NCBI GenBank assembly: GCA_002840985.1
Contig: PHDM01000023.1
Location: forward strand, 1-34,616
DNA: 34,616 nt
Direction: 5' to 3'
Source of the DNA: Bacteroidetes bacterium HGW-Bacteroidetes-17
GTDB lineage: Bacteria > Bacteroidota > Bacteroidia > Bacteroidales > GCA-2711565
Shown: positions 15,046 through 23,979 of the stretch, piece after piece
Layout: each line of letters begins with the position of its first letter
Position numbering within the stretch: the stretch's first letter is position 1
Program-made: the position numbers and the translations under genes
Notes under the pieces: generated by a model
What the model was told of the DNA's origin: nothing
What the model saw: the letters and a program-made list of their open reading frames with translations, nothing else
The model's database searches: none

Positions 15046-17640
15046 ATGCAATTCGATAAATTTACCATAAAATCGCAACAGGCTATTCAACAAGCTCAAC
15101 TTATTGCTACCGAAGCTGAAAATAGTTCCATTGAATGCGGGCATCTTCTCAAAGGGATTATTGAGATCGATGATCATGTATTACCTTTTCTTTTTAAAAA
15201 ACTAAGTATCAACGATCAAATTCTAAAAAAAGCTTTGGATCAAATTTTAAGATCTTACCCTAAGGGCCGGTTTGACCAGATTTATTTATCCAATCCTGCA
15301 AATCAGGTTTTACTAAAATCCCAGCAATATTTAAAAGAATTTCAGGATGAATATGTTTCACTCGAACATTTGTTGCTCGCCTTAATGAATGTAAAAAGCG
15401 AAATATCGATCCTATTAAAAGATAGTGGTCTAACTGAATCTGAAACCAAAATGGCCATTAAGGAATTGCGCAAAGGAAATAAGGTAAACACTCAAAGTGC
15501 TGAAGAAAGCTACAATTCTCTTGACAGATACGCCATCAATTTAAATAAGAAAGCAATTTCAGGCAATCTTGATCCGGTTATTGGTCGCGATAATGAGATA
15601 CGCCGTGTTTTACAAATTCTTTCTAGAAGGACTAAAAACAATCCCATTCTTGTTGGTGAACCAGGGGTTGGGAAAACGGCCATAGCCGAAGGAATCGCCT
15701 TCAGAATTGTAAACGGTGATGTGCCTGAAGACTTGATACAAAAAGAAATTTATTCTCTCGATATGGGTGCACTCATAGCAGGAGCTAAATATAAAGGTGA
15801 ATTTGAAGAACGTCTGAAATCAGTCGTTAAGGAAGTTGTTTCGAGTGATGGACGGATCATCCTTTTTATTGACGAAATTCATACGCTTGTTGGCGCTGGT
15901 GGTGGCGAAGGAGCCATGGATGCAGCAAACATCTTAAAACCGGCTTTGGCAAGAGGTGATTTGAGAGCAGTTGGAGCTACAACCTTGAATGAATATCAGA
16001 AATATTTTGAAAAGGATAAAGCCCTCGAAAGAAGGTTTCAGAAGGTTTTTATTGATGAACCTTCCGAACAGGATTCCATTTCTATTTTGCGAGGGATCAA
16101 AGAACGTTATGAAAATTTTCATAAAATCAGGATAAAAGACGAAGCCATCATCGCAGCAGTGCAATTATCAATCAGGTATATTCCCGACCGTTTCTTACCC
16201 GATAAAGCCATCGATCTTATTGATGAAGCTGCAGCGCATTTGCGTCTGGAGATGAATTCGAAACCGGAAGAAATCGATTCGCTTGACCGCAAGATTCAAC
16301 AACTCGAAATTGAAAAAGAAGCATTCAAACGCGAAAAAGACAAGAACAGGGTTGAACTAATCAAAAAACAGTTGGCAGAATTAGAAGAAGAACGAACCCA
16401 ATTAATGGCGCTGTGGAAGGATGAAAAAGAAGTTGTGACGACCATCCAAACCATCAAAAAAAATATTGAAGATTATAAATACCAGGCAGAAAAATCTGAG
16501 AGGGAGGGTGAATTGGCTAAAGTTGCCGAAATCAGGTATGGATTGTTACCCAAAGCTGAAAAATCGCTTGCCGAAACCATTCTAAAATTAAAAACTTATG
16601 AAGAAAACGGTAAAAGGCTGGTTAGAGAGGAAATTATTACCGATGATATCGCTGAAGTAGTTTCAAAATGGACAGGCGTACCAATCAATCGGATGCTGCA
16701 AACCGAAAAAGAAAAATTATTGCATATCGAATCGGAACTTCATCATCGGGTAATCGGACAAGATGAAGCCATTCACGCGGTTGCTTCAGCCATCAGAAGA
16801 AGCCGGACAGGACTTTCTGACGAAAATAAACCGGTGGGTTCATTTTTATTTCTTGGAACAACAGGAGTTGGCAAAACCGAATTAGCCAAAGCTCTGGCAG
16901 AATATTTATTCAATGATGAAAATTCATTGACAAGAATTGATATGAGCGAGTATCAGGAGCGGCATGCTGTTTCTCGATTGATAGGCGCACCTCCCGGCTA
17001 TGTCGGTTATGATGAAGGCGGTCAGTTAACCGAAGCTGTAAGAAGAAAGCCTTACTCAGTGATCTTGCTCGATGAAATTGAAAAAGCACATCCCGACACA
17101 TTTAATATTTTGTTGCAGATTTTAGAAGATGGACGCCTTACCGACAATAAGGGACGGATGGCAAACTTCAAAAATACTATCATCATCATGACCTCAAACA
17201 TAGGATCTGATCTCATTCTTGATTTGTTTGAAAATCCGGTAAAAGAATTGGAATTGATTTATAAAGAAAGTAAAATCAAGGTATTCGAATTGCTCAAAAA
17301 ACAATTGCGCCCTGAATTCTTAAATCGAATTGACGAGATAATTATGTTTAGGCCACTTGGAAAAAATGACATCCATGAAATCATTAAAATACAACTGAAT
17401 AATTTTTTAAAAATATTACAGAAACAGAACATTAATTTTACCGTCACTGATGGTTTAATTGATTACCTGAAAGAAAAAGGCTATGATCTTCAATTTGGAG
17501 CCAGGCCTCTAAAAAGACTGATCCAACGTGAAATTATTGATCATATTTCTGTTGCCCTTCTCGAAGACAGGATCACATCCGGCTCTTCCATTATATTAGA
17601 ACTGCTGGATGGAAAGGTAAATGTAAGGTCAGACCAATAA
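15046..17640 (+). CDS. clpB: ATP-dependent disaggregase ClpB
   Basis: An 864-residue Hsp100 protein with the full ClpB layout: double Clp-N repeat domain (1-145), first AAA+ module with Walker A GEPGVGKT at 204-211 and Walker B FIDEIH at 274-279, a long charged coiled-coil middle domain (about 400-525) that distinguishes ClpB from ClpC/ClpA, and a second AAA+ module with GTTGVGKT at about 604-611. No ClpP-binding loop was noticed. In the cytoplasm it threads aggregated proteins through its central pore together with DnaK/DnaJ/GrpE. It sits 69 bases after hsp20 across a terminator and has its own hairpin terminator downstream. Confidence 0.96.
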   Translation: MQFDKFTIKSQQAIQQAQLIATEAENSSIECGHLLKGIIEIDDHVLPFLFKKLSINDQILKKALDQILRSYPKGRFDQIYLSNPANQVLLKSQQYLKEFQDEYVSLEHLLLALMNVKSEISILLKDSGLTESETKMAIKELRKGNKVNTQSAEESYNSLDRYAINLNKKAISGNLDPVIGRDNEIRRVLQILSRRTKNNPILVGEPGVGKTAIAEGIAFRIVNGDVPEDLIQKEIYSLDMGALIAGAKYKGEFEERLKSVVKEVVSSDGRIILFIDEIHTLVGAGGGEGAMDAANILKPALARGDLRAVGATTLNEYQKYFEKDKALERRFQKVFIDEPSEQDSISILRGIKERYENFHKIRIKDEAIIAAVQLSIRYIPDRFLPDKAIDLIDEAAAHLRLEMNSKPEEIDSLDRKIQQLEIEKEAFKREKDKNRVELIKKQLAELEEERTQLMALWKDEKEVVTTIQTIKKNIEDYKYQAEKSEREGELAKVAEIRYGLLPKAEKSLAETILKLKTYEENGKRLVREEIITDDIAEVVSKWTGVPINRMLQTEKEKLLHIESELHHRVIGQDEAIHAVASAIRRSRTGLSDENKPVGSFLFLGTTGVGKTELAKALAEYLFNDENSLTRIDMSEYQERHAVSRLIGAPPGYVGYDEGGQLTEAVRRKPYSVILLDEIEKAHPDTFNILLQILEDGRLTDNKGRMANFKNTIIIMTSNIGSDLILDLFENPVKELELIYKESKIKVFELLKKQLRPEFLNRIDEIIMFRPLGKNDIHEIIKIQLNNFLKILQKQNINFTVTDGLIDYLKEKGYDLQFGARPLKRLIQREIIDHISVALLEDRITSGSSIILELLDGKVNVRSDQ

Positions 17641-17692
17641 GAGGATGTGTAAATGAATTTATCTCATTAAAAAACTACTTTAAATTTAAAAA

Positions 17693-17724
17693 AAGGGTGA
17701 AAATCAAATCAGGTTTTCACCCTT
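17693..17724 (+). terminator. Terminator after clpB
   Basis: An 11-bp stem AAGGGTGAAAA / TTTTCACCCTT with a 10-base loop, followed by CATTTTTATT. It starts 52 bases after the clpB stop. Confidence 0.85.
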
Positions 17725-17766
17725 CATTTTTATTAAAGTTCTATATTTACAATCTTAACCTAAACA

Positions 17767-18054
17767 ATGATGATCAAAGACATAAACATTAACGATTTTA
17801 TTTTTAAGGGATACCAAATTCCTACTCAAAATACCAGCGTTTTAATAATACACGGGAACAATGGATTTCTGGCATGTGGATATATAAATCTGGAAGTAGC
17901 CAATAAACGAAACGATGTTTGCGCGTTGGTAACAGGTGTTAAAAATCTTGAAGACATGCTTGAAGCCAAAGTATTTAAACTCAGTAACGCTGCGCTGAAG
18001 GCTGGTATTAAAGAAGGGATGACCGGTAAAGAAGCCTTACTTCTCATGTATTGA
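17767..18054 (+). CDS. DUF1805 (YunC-like) family protein
   Basis: A 95-residue protein. The stretch LIIHGNNGFLACGYINLEVANKRNDVCALVTGVKNLEDML and the end GMTGKEALLLM match the pattern of DUF1805, small soluble alpha/beta proteins related to B. subtilis YunC. The biochemical role is unknown. Either of two adjacent ATGs can be the start. It is 47 bases upstream of the permease gene and may be co-transcribed with it. Confidence 0.8.
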   Translation: MMIKDININDFIFKGYQIPTQNTSVLIIHGNNGFLACGYINLEVANKRNDVCALVTGVKNLEDMLEAKVFKLSNAALKAGIKEGMTGKEALLLMY

Positions 18055-18101
18055 ATTATCTCAAAAAAAACTATCTTGCCTAAAAATTTTAATTGCAACA
18101 A

Positions 18102-19415
18102 ATGACAAATCAGGATGAAGGTTTAAAAAGAGAAATCGGAGTATGGGGGTTGGTTTCCAATTCGATTAATATCATAGTTGGTGCAGGGATTTTTTTAATC
18201 CCTGTTATTGTTTTTGAACGATTAGGCACAGGCAGCATTTTAGCATTTATAATTTGTGGCATCCTGATGATGCTGATCATGTTAAGTTTTGCGGAAATCG
18301 GTACCCGGATCACCAAAACAGGCGGGGCTTATTCCTATATCGAAGAAGCATTTGGAAAGTATGCCGGATTCCTTACTACCAATATTTTCATCTTTGGGGC
18401 ATCTGTTATGGCAAATGCTGCTGTAGCAAATGGATTGGCCGACACACTGGCATATTTTTTCCCGATTTTTACAATGCAATGGGTTAGGATCCTTCTCTTC
18501 TTTTTAATATTCAGCGGATTGGCTTATCTGAATGTAAAAGGGATCAGCAAGGCCATGTCGCTGGTTAAATTTGTGACCATCGCGAAATTAAGCCCCCTTA
18601 TCCTGATAATACTGTTTGGTTGGATTTATATGAAACCTGCTAATCTGGTCTGGACTTTCACCCCTACGCTATCAGATGTTGGTGAAATGTCGCTGATATT
18701 AATTTTTGCTTTTGTTGGAGCTGAAACAGCCTTAAACGTGGGGGGAGAAATAAAAAACCCGAAAAAAACCATTCCAAAAGGAATTATCCTAAGTATTCTG
18801 GCGGTTGTATTGCTTTATACCAGTATTCAAATTACCGCTCAGGGTATTCTGGGGAATGAGCTGCTTGATTTCAGAAGTGCTCCACTGGCTGAAGTCGCAA
18901 TGCGAATGATTGGCCCGATTGGTGCAACAATCGTGATCATTGGGGCTTCATTCTCCATGTTCGGCAACCTGAGCGGGATGACCTTAAATATGCCACGCGT
19001 ACTTTATGCCGCTGCCCGTGACAATGTGGTCCCAATAAAACCATTGGCTCACATCCATTCAAAATATGCCACTCCAAATGTATCAATAATCGTTTATGCA
19101 GCGATGGGTTTCATCTTTGCAGTGACAGGAGAATTTAAGGAATTGGCCATATTATCGAGTGTTTCTTATTTAGTGATTTATCTTGGTGTGGTTTTAGCTG
19201 TCATTAAATTCAGACACACAAATGGTACCCAATCAATAGATACATATCACACACCGGGAGGATACATTATTCCTGCAATCTCTGTGATTGTTATTATTTG
19301 GCTCTTTACCAATCTAGCCTGGGCAGAGGTGAAGGCAATGCTTATTTTTATTGGGATTTTAACACTCATCTATTTTGCCATTCAATTATTAAAAAGAAAT
19401 ATCAAAAAGATCTAG
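18102..19415 (+). CDS. APC-family amino acid permease
   Basis: A 437-residue inner-membrane transporter with about 12 helices. The opening GLVSNSINIIVGAGIFLIPV and the GGAYSYIEEAFG segment are signatures of the amino acid-polyamine-organocation superfamily (AmAT/YjeH-like). The ATG at 18102 is preferred over an in-frame TTG at 18093. The substrate is not readable. The next gene codes for a secreted M20 amidohydrolase, so uptake of an amino acid released outside the cell is plausible but unproven. Confidence 0.93.
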   Translation: MTNQDEGLKREIGVWGLVSNSINIIVGAGIFLIPVIVFERLGTGSILAFIICGILMMLIMLSFAEIGTRITKTGGAYSYIEEAFGKYAGFLTTNIFIFGASVMANAAVANGLADTLAYFFPIFTMQWVRILLFFLIFSGLAYLNVKGISKAMSLVKFVTIAKLSPLILIILFGWIYMKPANLVWTFTPTLSDVGEMSLILIFAFVGAETALNVGGEIKNPKKTIPKGIILSILAVVLLYTSIQITAQGILGNELLDFRSAPLAEVAMRMIGPIGATIVIIGASFSMFGNLSGMTLNMPRVLYAAARDNVVPIKPLAHIHSKYATPNVSIIVYAAMGFIFAVTGEFKELAILSSVSYLVIYLGVVLAVIKFRHTNGTQSIDTYHTPGGYIIPAISVIVIIWLFTNLAWAEVKAMLIFIGILTLIYFAIQLLKRNIKKI

Positions 19416-19490
19416 CCATAGATAAAAAATGCCAAAAAGCATCTCTATCTATTCAAATAATGGAGTTTTGTCAATTAAAAAAGTTTTACA

Positions 19491-20945
19491 ATGAAATCAT
19501 ACACTACTTTATTTTTAATGGGTTCATTTTTATTTATGCCCCCTGTTTTCAGTCAGAATAGTCTTTCGAAAAACAAACTGGAAGTGATTCAGTCAGTTGA
19601 AAAGCACCAAAAAGAATTAATAGAACTAAGTGATCAAATTTGGGCCTTCGCCGAAACAGCATTGCTTGAACATAATTCCTCGAAGTCCTTAGCAGATTTT
19701 GCAGAAAAACAAGGTTTCAAGGTTGAAAGAGGCGTGGCAGGATTGCCTACTGCATTTATAGCAAGCTTTGGTTCGGGGAAACCCATTATTGGGGTACTGG
19801 GGGAGTATGATGCATTGCCGGGACTGTCACAAAAAGCTCAGGTTACAAAAGAAGAAATGGAATCCGGTGCACCGGGACATGGCTGTGGCCATAACTTGTT
19901 AGGTGTTGGTGGTTTGGGTGCAGCCATATCCATAAAGGAGCTCATTGAATCCGGAAAGTTAAAAGGCACCATCCGGTTTTATGGTACCCCGGCCGAAGAA
20001 CGTTATTCAGGAAAAGTTTATATGGGCCGGGCAGGTTTGTTCGACGATCTGGATGTTTGCCTGGATTGGCATCCGGGTTATGAAAACGAAGCCAGCATGC
20101 AGAGTTCACAAGCAATTTCTGATTATTCCATTTCATTTAAAGGGAAAACCTCGCACGCGGCAGCCGATCCCTGGAATGGACGCAGCGCATTAGATGCGGC
20201 AGAATTATTCACCTCTGGCATGAATTACCTTCGGGAGCATATTAAACCAAGTGTTCGTATTCATTATGTATATTCCGATGCCGGAAAAGTTCCCAATGTA
20301 GTTCCCGAAGAAGCAAGTGTATGGTTATGGATAAGGGACTCGAAACGAAGCGGTGTTGCCGAAGTTTCGGAAAGGATGAGAGATATTGCCAAAGGTGCAG
20401 CATTAATGGCCGGAGTAGAATTCGAGATAAAATTAAACAGTGGTTTGTACGAATTATTAAAAAATGAAACAGGTGAAAAATTGCTTCATCGCAATATGGA
20501 ACTGATTGGCCCAATCACCTATACAAATGAAGAACTGGCTTTTGCTGATAAAATAATGGCAACCTCTAAAATTGAATCACAAGGCATTAAGGGTGAAATC
20601 AAAGCACTCGAAGTGACAAAAGAGGACCCATCGGGTGGATCAACCGATGTTGGGGACGTAAGCCAAATCGTGCCTCAAATCAGTTTATCGGTAACCACCG
20701 CTCCTTACATGGCACCTTGGCACTCGTGGGTAGTTGTTGCTTGTGGCGGAATGAGCATTGGTCACAAAGGAATGTTGTTCGCTTCAAAAGCGCTGGGTGC
20801 CACTATGGTTGATCTTTTTGAAAATGAAAAATTAAGAAAAGAGATCAAGGAAGAATTTTTAAAAAGAAAAGGAAATGAAGTTTGGAAAGCAATGATACCC
20901 GATGGGCCACCTCCGTTCCCTGAGCCAAAACCAACTTCTAAATAA
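19491..20945 (+). CDS. Secreted M20-family amidohydrolase (AbgB-like)
   Basis: A 484-residue zinc hydrolase with an N-terminal signal peptide (SYTTLFLMGSFLFMPPVFS). The M20 metal-site pattern is present: GHGCGH at 129-134, E169/E170 in GTPAEE, and a WHPG histidine at 194. The overall sequence resembles p-aminobenzoyl-glutamate hydrolase subunit B and related N-acyl-amino-acid hydrolases, including a central dimerisation lid. AbgB itself is cytoplasmic, so the signal peptide marks a periplasmic relative that probably splits an N-acyl or peptide amide bond. It lies 75 bases after the permease and 48 bases before an SGNH hydrolase. Confidence 0.9.
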   Translation: MKSYTTLFLMGSFLFMPPVFSQNSLSKNKLEVIQSVEKHQKELIELSDQIWAFAETALLEHNSSKSLADFAEKQGFKVERGVAGLPTAFIASFGSGKPIIGVLGEYDALPGLSQKAQVTKEEMESGAPGHGCGHNLLGVGGLGAAISIKELIESGKLKGTIRFYGTPAEERYSGKVYMGRAGLFDDLDVCLDWHPGYENEASMQSSQAISDYSISFKGKTSHAAADPWNGRSALDAAELFTSGMNYLREHIKPSVRIHYVYSDAGKVPNVVPEEASVWLWIRDSKRSGVAEVSERMRDIAKGAALMAGVEFEIKLNSGLYELLKNETGEKLLHRNMELIGPITYTNEELAFADKIMATSKIESQGIKGEIKALEVTKEDPSGGSTDVGDVSQIVPQISLSVTTAPYMAPWHSWVVVACGGMSIGHKGMLFASKALGATMVDLFENEKLRKEIKEEFLKRKGNEVWKAMIPDGPPPFPEPKPTSK

Positions 20946-20993
20946 TTACTTTTTAAACGATCTTTATAAATTCAAAGCTCATATTTCCATTAA

Positions 20994-21581
20994 ATGGATG
21001 TAATGGACAAAGTAAAAATAGTTTGCATCGGCGATAGTTTAACCGAAGGATACCAAATTCCGGCAGGAAGTTGCTGGCCAAGTTTATTGAATCAGGAATC
21101 AGCTTACGAAGTTGTTAATTCGGGCATTTGTGGTGATACCACATGTGGTATGCTTGCACGATTTCATGAAATGGTGATCTTGCACAAACCAAATTATGTA
21201 ATCATTATGGGTGGCACAAATGATATCTGGTTTAATACGCCCGATCAGCAGATTATTGGAAATATCCTTGCCATGACCCGTCTTGCCCGTCATTACAAAA
21301 TCCAATCCATAATCGGAATCCCCACCCCTTATTATCTTCCTGAACCGGGTGAAGGCAAGCACTTTTTTATGAACCTGAAAGGGATGTACCTGCGCCTTGG
21401 CGAATACATTCAAACCTTGAAGCAATTTGCTTTGGATGATAATCAGCCCATTATTGATTTTTCTTTACACATGAATGCCGGATTATTTCTGGAAGATGGA
21501 TTGCATCCGAATAAAGAAGGGCATCAGAAAATGGCTGAGGTAGCAAAGAATAGTTTATTCCCGATTTTATCCATATCCTAA
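20994..21581 (+). CDS. SGNH/GDSL-family hydrolase
   Basis: A 195-residue esterase-type protein. Block I is GDSLTEG with Ser15 as nucleophile, block III is GGTNDIW with N76, and block V is DGLHPNKEGH with D168 and H171, completing the SGNH catalytic set. No signal peptide is visible, so it is probably cytoplasmic; substrate is likely a short acyl ester. The ATG at 20994 and an in-frame ATG at 21003 are both possible starts. It is last in a possible unit with the M20 hydrolase. Confidence 0.92.
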   Translation: MDVMDKVKIVCIGDSLTEGYQIPAGSCWPSLLNQESAYEVVNSGICGDTTCGMLARFHEMVILHKPNYVIIMGGTNDIWFNTPDQQIIGNILAMTRLARHYKIQSIIGIPTPYYLPEPGEGKHFFMNLKGMYLRLGEYIQTLKQFALDDNQPIIDFSLHMNAGLFLEDGLHPNKEGHQKMAEVAKNSLFPILSIS

Positions 21582-21916
21582 TTTAATTTTCGAGCGTAAA
21601 TTTCAGATGTTCGATTTTCAATATTAGATTTTCGATTTAAAAAATAAAGGGTTTCTCAAAATAAAAAAATCCTTGAAATTTGTTATACCCAGGGCAAGCC
21701 CACGAGGTATCTACCAGACGCAGGTTGGTTTATCCAATTTCATACCACTTTTCGGGAACGGATTTTTATATTTTACCCCTCTGTCCGACTATTCGTCGGA
21801 CATCTCCCCAGTTACCGGGGAGATTATTTGGAAACTTCGATGCAAGCATCGATGAATTATTTGATTAAAAATTGTAAATTGACAAGCGAAAATTATCCAT
21901 TTTTAAAACTTATTTC
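21582..21916. other. 335-bp spacer with word repeats and hairpin element copy A
   Basis: I found no gene. The left part (about 21600-21641) is made of TTTCAGATGTTCGATTTTC-like words that recur at 22842. From about 21683 to 21860 lies a multi-hairpin element, listed separately. Confidence 0.7.
21683..21855. repeat. Multi-hairpin intergenic element, copy A
   Basis: Stems read directly: ATACC...GGTAT enclosing GGGC-AA-GCCC (about 21684-21711); TGTCCGAC/GTCGGACA (21782-21789, 21795-21802); ATCTCCCC/GGGGAGAT (21802-21809, 21817-21824); TCGATGC/GCATCGA (21837-21852). The linking text TTTTACCCCTCTGTC and GGGGAGA is shared with copy B, while stem bases differ but still pair. Confidence 0.8.
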
Positions 21917-22804
21917 ATGGTTATAATTCTTAAAGCCGTTCTCGGTTTGATGACAAGTATTTTCGGGATTATCTTTTTCAGGGATGCAATAAAAAACAGA
22001 AAAACTTTTAATAAAAAACCCTGGCCGGGCTTATTGGGCACAGGATTTATCACAAATTTTTTCGATACGCTTGGTATCGGAAGTTTCGCACAGCAAACTG
22101 CGATTTTTAAGTTTTTTAAATTGGTTGATGACCGGATCATTCCGGGAACCATGAATGTGGGAAATACCATCCCGACCGTTACACAGGCTTTTATATTTAT
22201 GACCGCGGTTACAGTTGATACCCTGACCTTGGTTTCGATGTCGGTTGCAGCACCGGTTGGCGCTGTACTGGGTGCGGGTATCGTTTCACGGATGCCCCGG
22301 CAAAAAATACAACTTGGAATGGGTATGGGCTTAATGGCCGTTGCCCTTATCATTCTGGCAGGGCTTTTTGATTTGATGCCTGTTGGGGGCGAAGCTATTG
22401 GTCTTACGGGTTGGAAGTTGATTTTTATCATCGTGATGAGTTTTGTTTTTGGAGCCCTTCAAACCATAGGGATCGGGTTCTATGCGCCTTGTATGGCCAT
22501 GGTGTATGCACTTGGTATGCACCCATTAACGGCGTTTCCCATTATGATGACCGCAACGGCGATGTTAATGGCCGCAGGCGGATCAAGATTTGTTAAAGAA
22601 AGCTCCTACGATCGCAAAACGGCCATTGCACTGACCCTTGCCGGTGTGATAGGCGTGTTTATAGCGGCTTATTTTGTAAAATCATTGCCTTTGAATATCC
22701 TCAAATGGGTGGTTTGTTTAGTGGTTTTATACACTTCGATCTGGATGTTCCGATCGGCATTTAAAAAAAGTGAAGAACAGATTCCTGTAGAAATTAAGTC
22801 TTAA
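21917..22804 (+). CDS. TSUP (TauE/SafE) family membrane permease
   Basis: A 295-residue, very hydrophobic protein with about eight helices. Gly-rich GLLGTGFITNFFDTLGIGSF and the repeated second half (GFYAPCMAMVYALGMHPLTAFPIMM) fit the two-repeat layout of the TSUP/TauE-SafE family, which exports sulfite, sulfoacetate or other organic anions. The substrate is not inferable. It is a single gene lying between hairpin element copy A and repeat R copy 1. Confidence 0.82.
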   Translation: MVIILKAVLGLMTSIFGIIFFRDAIKNRKTFNKKPWPGLLGTGFITNFFDTLGIGSFAQQTAIFKFFKLVDDRIIPGTMNVGNTIPTVTQAFIFMTAVTVDTLTLVSMSVAAPVGAVLGAGIVSRMPRQKIQLGMGMGLMAVALIILAGLFDLMPVGGEAIGLTGWKLIFIIVMSFVFGALQTIGIGFYAPCMAMVYALGMHPLTAFPIMMTATAMLMAAGGSRFVKESSYDRKTAIALTLAGVIGVFIAAYFVKSLPLNILKWVVCLVVLYTSIWMFRSAFKKSEEQIPVEIKS

Positions 22805-22833
22805 ATCATCAAAGTAAGGCATGAAGGATTTGA

Positions 22834-23057
22834 GATTGTCAATTTCAGATGTTCGATTTTCGATTTGCACCCTTCGATAAGATCCAAAAAGTGGCTGGAT
22901 CACTCAGCGTGATTAAATATTTGGCGTTGAGTTTTTTATAGTACCCTTCGGTACGTTCCTGCGGAACACTCAGGGTACTGCATATGAGGGCGTTGAGTAT
23001 TCCGGCCTTTGGGGAGGAATGTATCGAAAAGCCCAGTGTACCCTTCAATACACTTCG
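22834..23057. repeat. Dispersed intergenic repeat R, copy 1
   Basis: It matches 26317-26560. The best-conserved core, 22923-23033 against 26393-26503, is 111 bases in both copies with 7 differences by direct count and no gaps. The core contains a nested hairpin: AGTACCCT...AGGGTACT around GTTCC-TGC-GGAAC. No gene is encoded; short frames across it are by-products. Confidence 0.9.
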
Positions 23058-23598
23058 CATTAAGAGTGCAGCAAAAATAATTCAGATCCTGTTCCGACTT
23101 TACACTTCTCTTGTTTTTAATTTTGACTTCTCTCATTGATATTTTAGAGAAGTCTCATTAGCAAGTTGGAGAAGTCTCATTTCTGTTTTACTCAAAAGGT
23201 TTTTGGCAAAAGTTGAATATCTTCCAAATACCCGGTATTATCAATACTTCCGAAAGTTCGTTTTTGCACCTCGAAAATACCTGATAGTTCCTTATATTTT
23301 TATAAAATTTGAACCTTTCAGCCTCTGAGCCTTTGACCTTTTTTCATTAGCACATTTTCAAATTATCAAATTTTCAAATTAATTTCTTACATTTATTCCA
23401 GAAATTCTTTGATGTTTGGCTAATCTTGTTGATAAAGAATTCTCAAACTTCATGGGAAACTCCATGATGAAAGAACAGATTAATCAAATCTTCGACACCA
23501 TCGGATAAAACCGCTACACCTAACCGGGTGGCCCACCCCCAACCAAACCGCCAATTCATACCAATTTTTTAACATTCCGGGAAAAATTTAAAAAAATA

Positions 23599-23634
23599 TT
23601 TGCGCAATCATATAATTGCATATATATTTGCAAT
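23599..23634 (+). promoter_or_regulatory. arsR promoter (TTTG-N20-TATATTTG) overlapped by inverted repeat ATTGCA-N8-TGCAAT
   Basis: The -33 element TTTG is at 23599-23602 and the -7 box TATATTTG at 23623-23630, with a 20-bp spacer, the canonical Bacteroidota arrangement. Perfect 6-bp arms ATTGCA (23615-23620) and TGCAAT (23629-23634) straddle the -7 box. A repressor bound there would block transcription, so ArsR autoregulation is likely. Confidence 0.7.
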
Positions 23635-23658
23635 CATTTAGTAGCAAATAAGTAAACA

Positions 23659-23979
23659 GTGGAAACAAGACGAGATGTTTTTCAAGCCATAGCTGACCCG
23701 ACCAGACGAGCAATCATGTTGCTTTTGACTGTTGGTGCTATGACACCAAATGCCATTGCCGAACATTTTAACTCGAGCAGACAAGCGGTTTCTAAACACT
23801 TGCAAATTCTGGTGGAATGTGAAATTGTGAAACAGGAGCAAAAAGGCAGAGAAATTAATTATCACTTAAATGCTGATAAAATGAAAGACATAGAAAAATG
23901 GTTGGAGCAATTTAAGCAATTACTTGCCAAACGTTTCGACCAACTTGATTCTGTTTTAGAACAATTAAAATCGAGATGA
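23659..23979 (+). CDS. ArsR-family transcriptional regulator
   Basis: A 106-residue winged-helix regulator starting at GTG, 28 bases after the -7 box. [11 protein letters not shown] and the recognition helix [13 protein letters not shown] are typical of the ArsR subgroup that is coded next to AHSA1/SRPBCC proteins. The metal motif ELCVCD is absent, so it is not an arsenic/zinc sensor of the classical kind; the inducer is unknown. Its stop overlaps the next start (ATGA), and the inverted repeat at the promoter is the likely operator. Confidence 0.93.
   Translation: METRRDVFQAIADPTRRAIMLLLTVGAMTPNAIAEHFNSSRQAVSKHLQILVECEIVKQEQKGREINYHLNADKMKDIEKWLEQFKQLLAKRFDQLDSVLEQLKSR

Larger units (their letters stand above)
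22805..23658. other. 854-bp gene-free spacer: repeat R copy 1, word repeats, arsR promoter
   Basis: No supportable gene. It holds repeat R copy 1 (22834-23057), a stretch of word-like low-complexity DNA (23311-23382, CCTTTCAGCC/CCTTTGACC and TTTTCAAATTATCAAA words) and the arsR promoter/operator at the right end. A 19-codon frame at 23452-23508 is too short to call. Confidence 0.7.

Noticed and set aside
23452-23508. 19-codon frame with two Met in tandem after a start
   Set aside because: Too short, no homology recognised, no promoter seen; it could be the relic of a gene start but cannot be supported.
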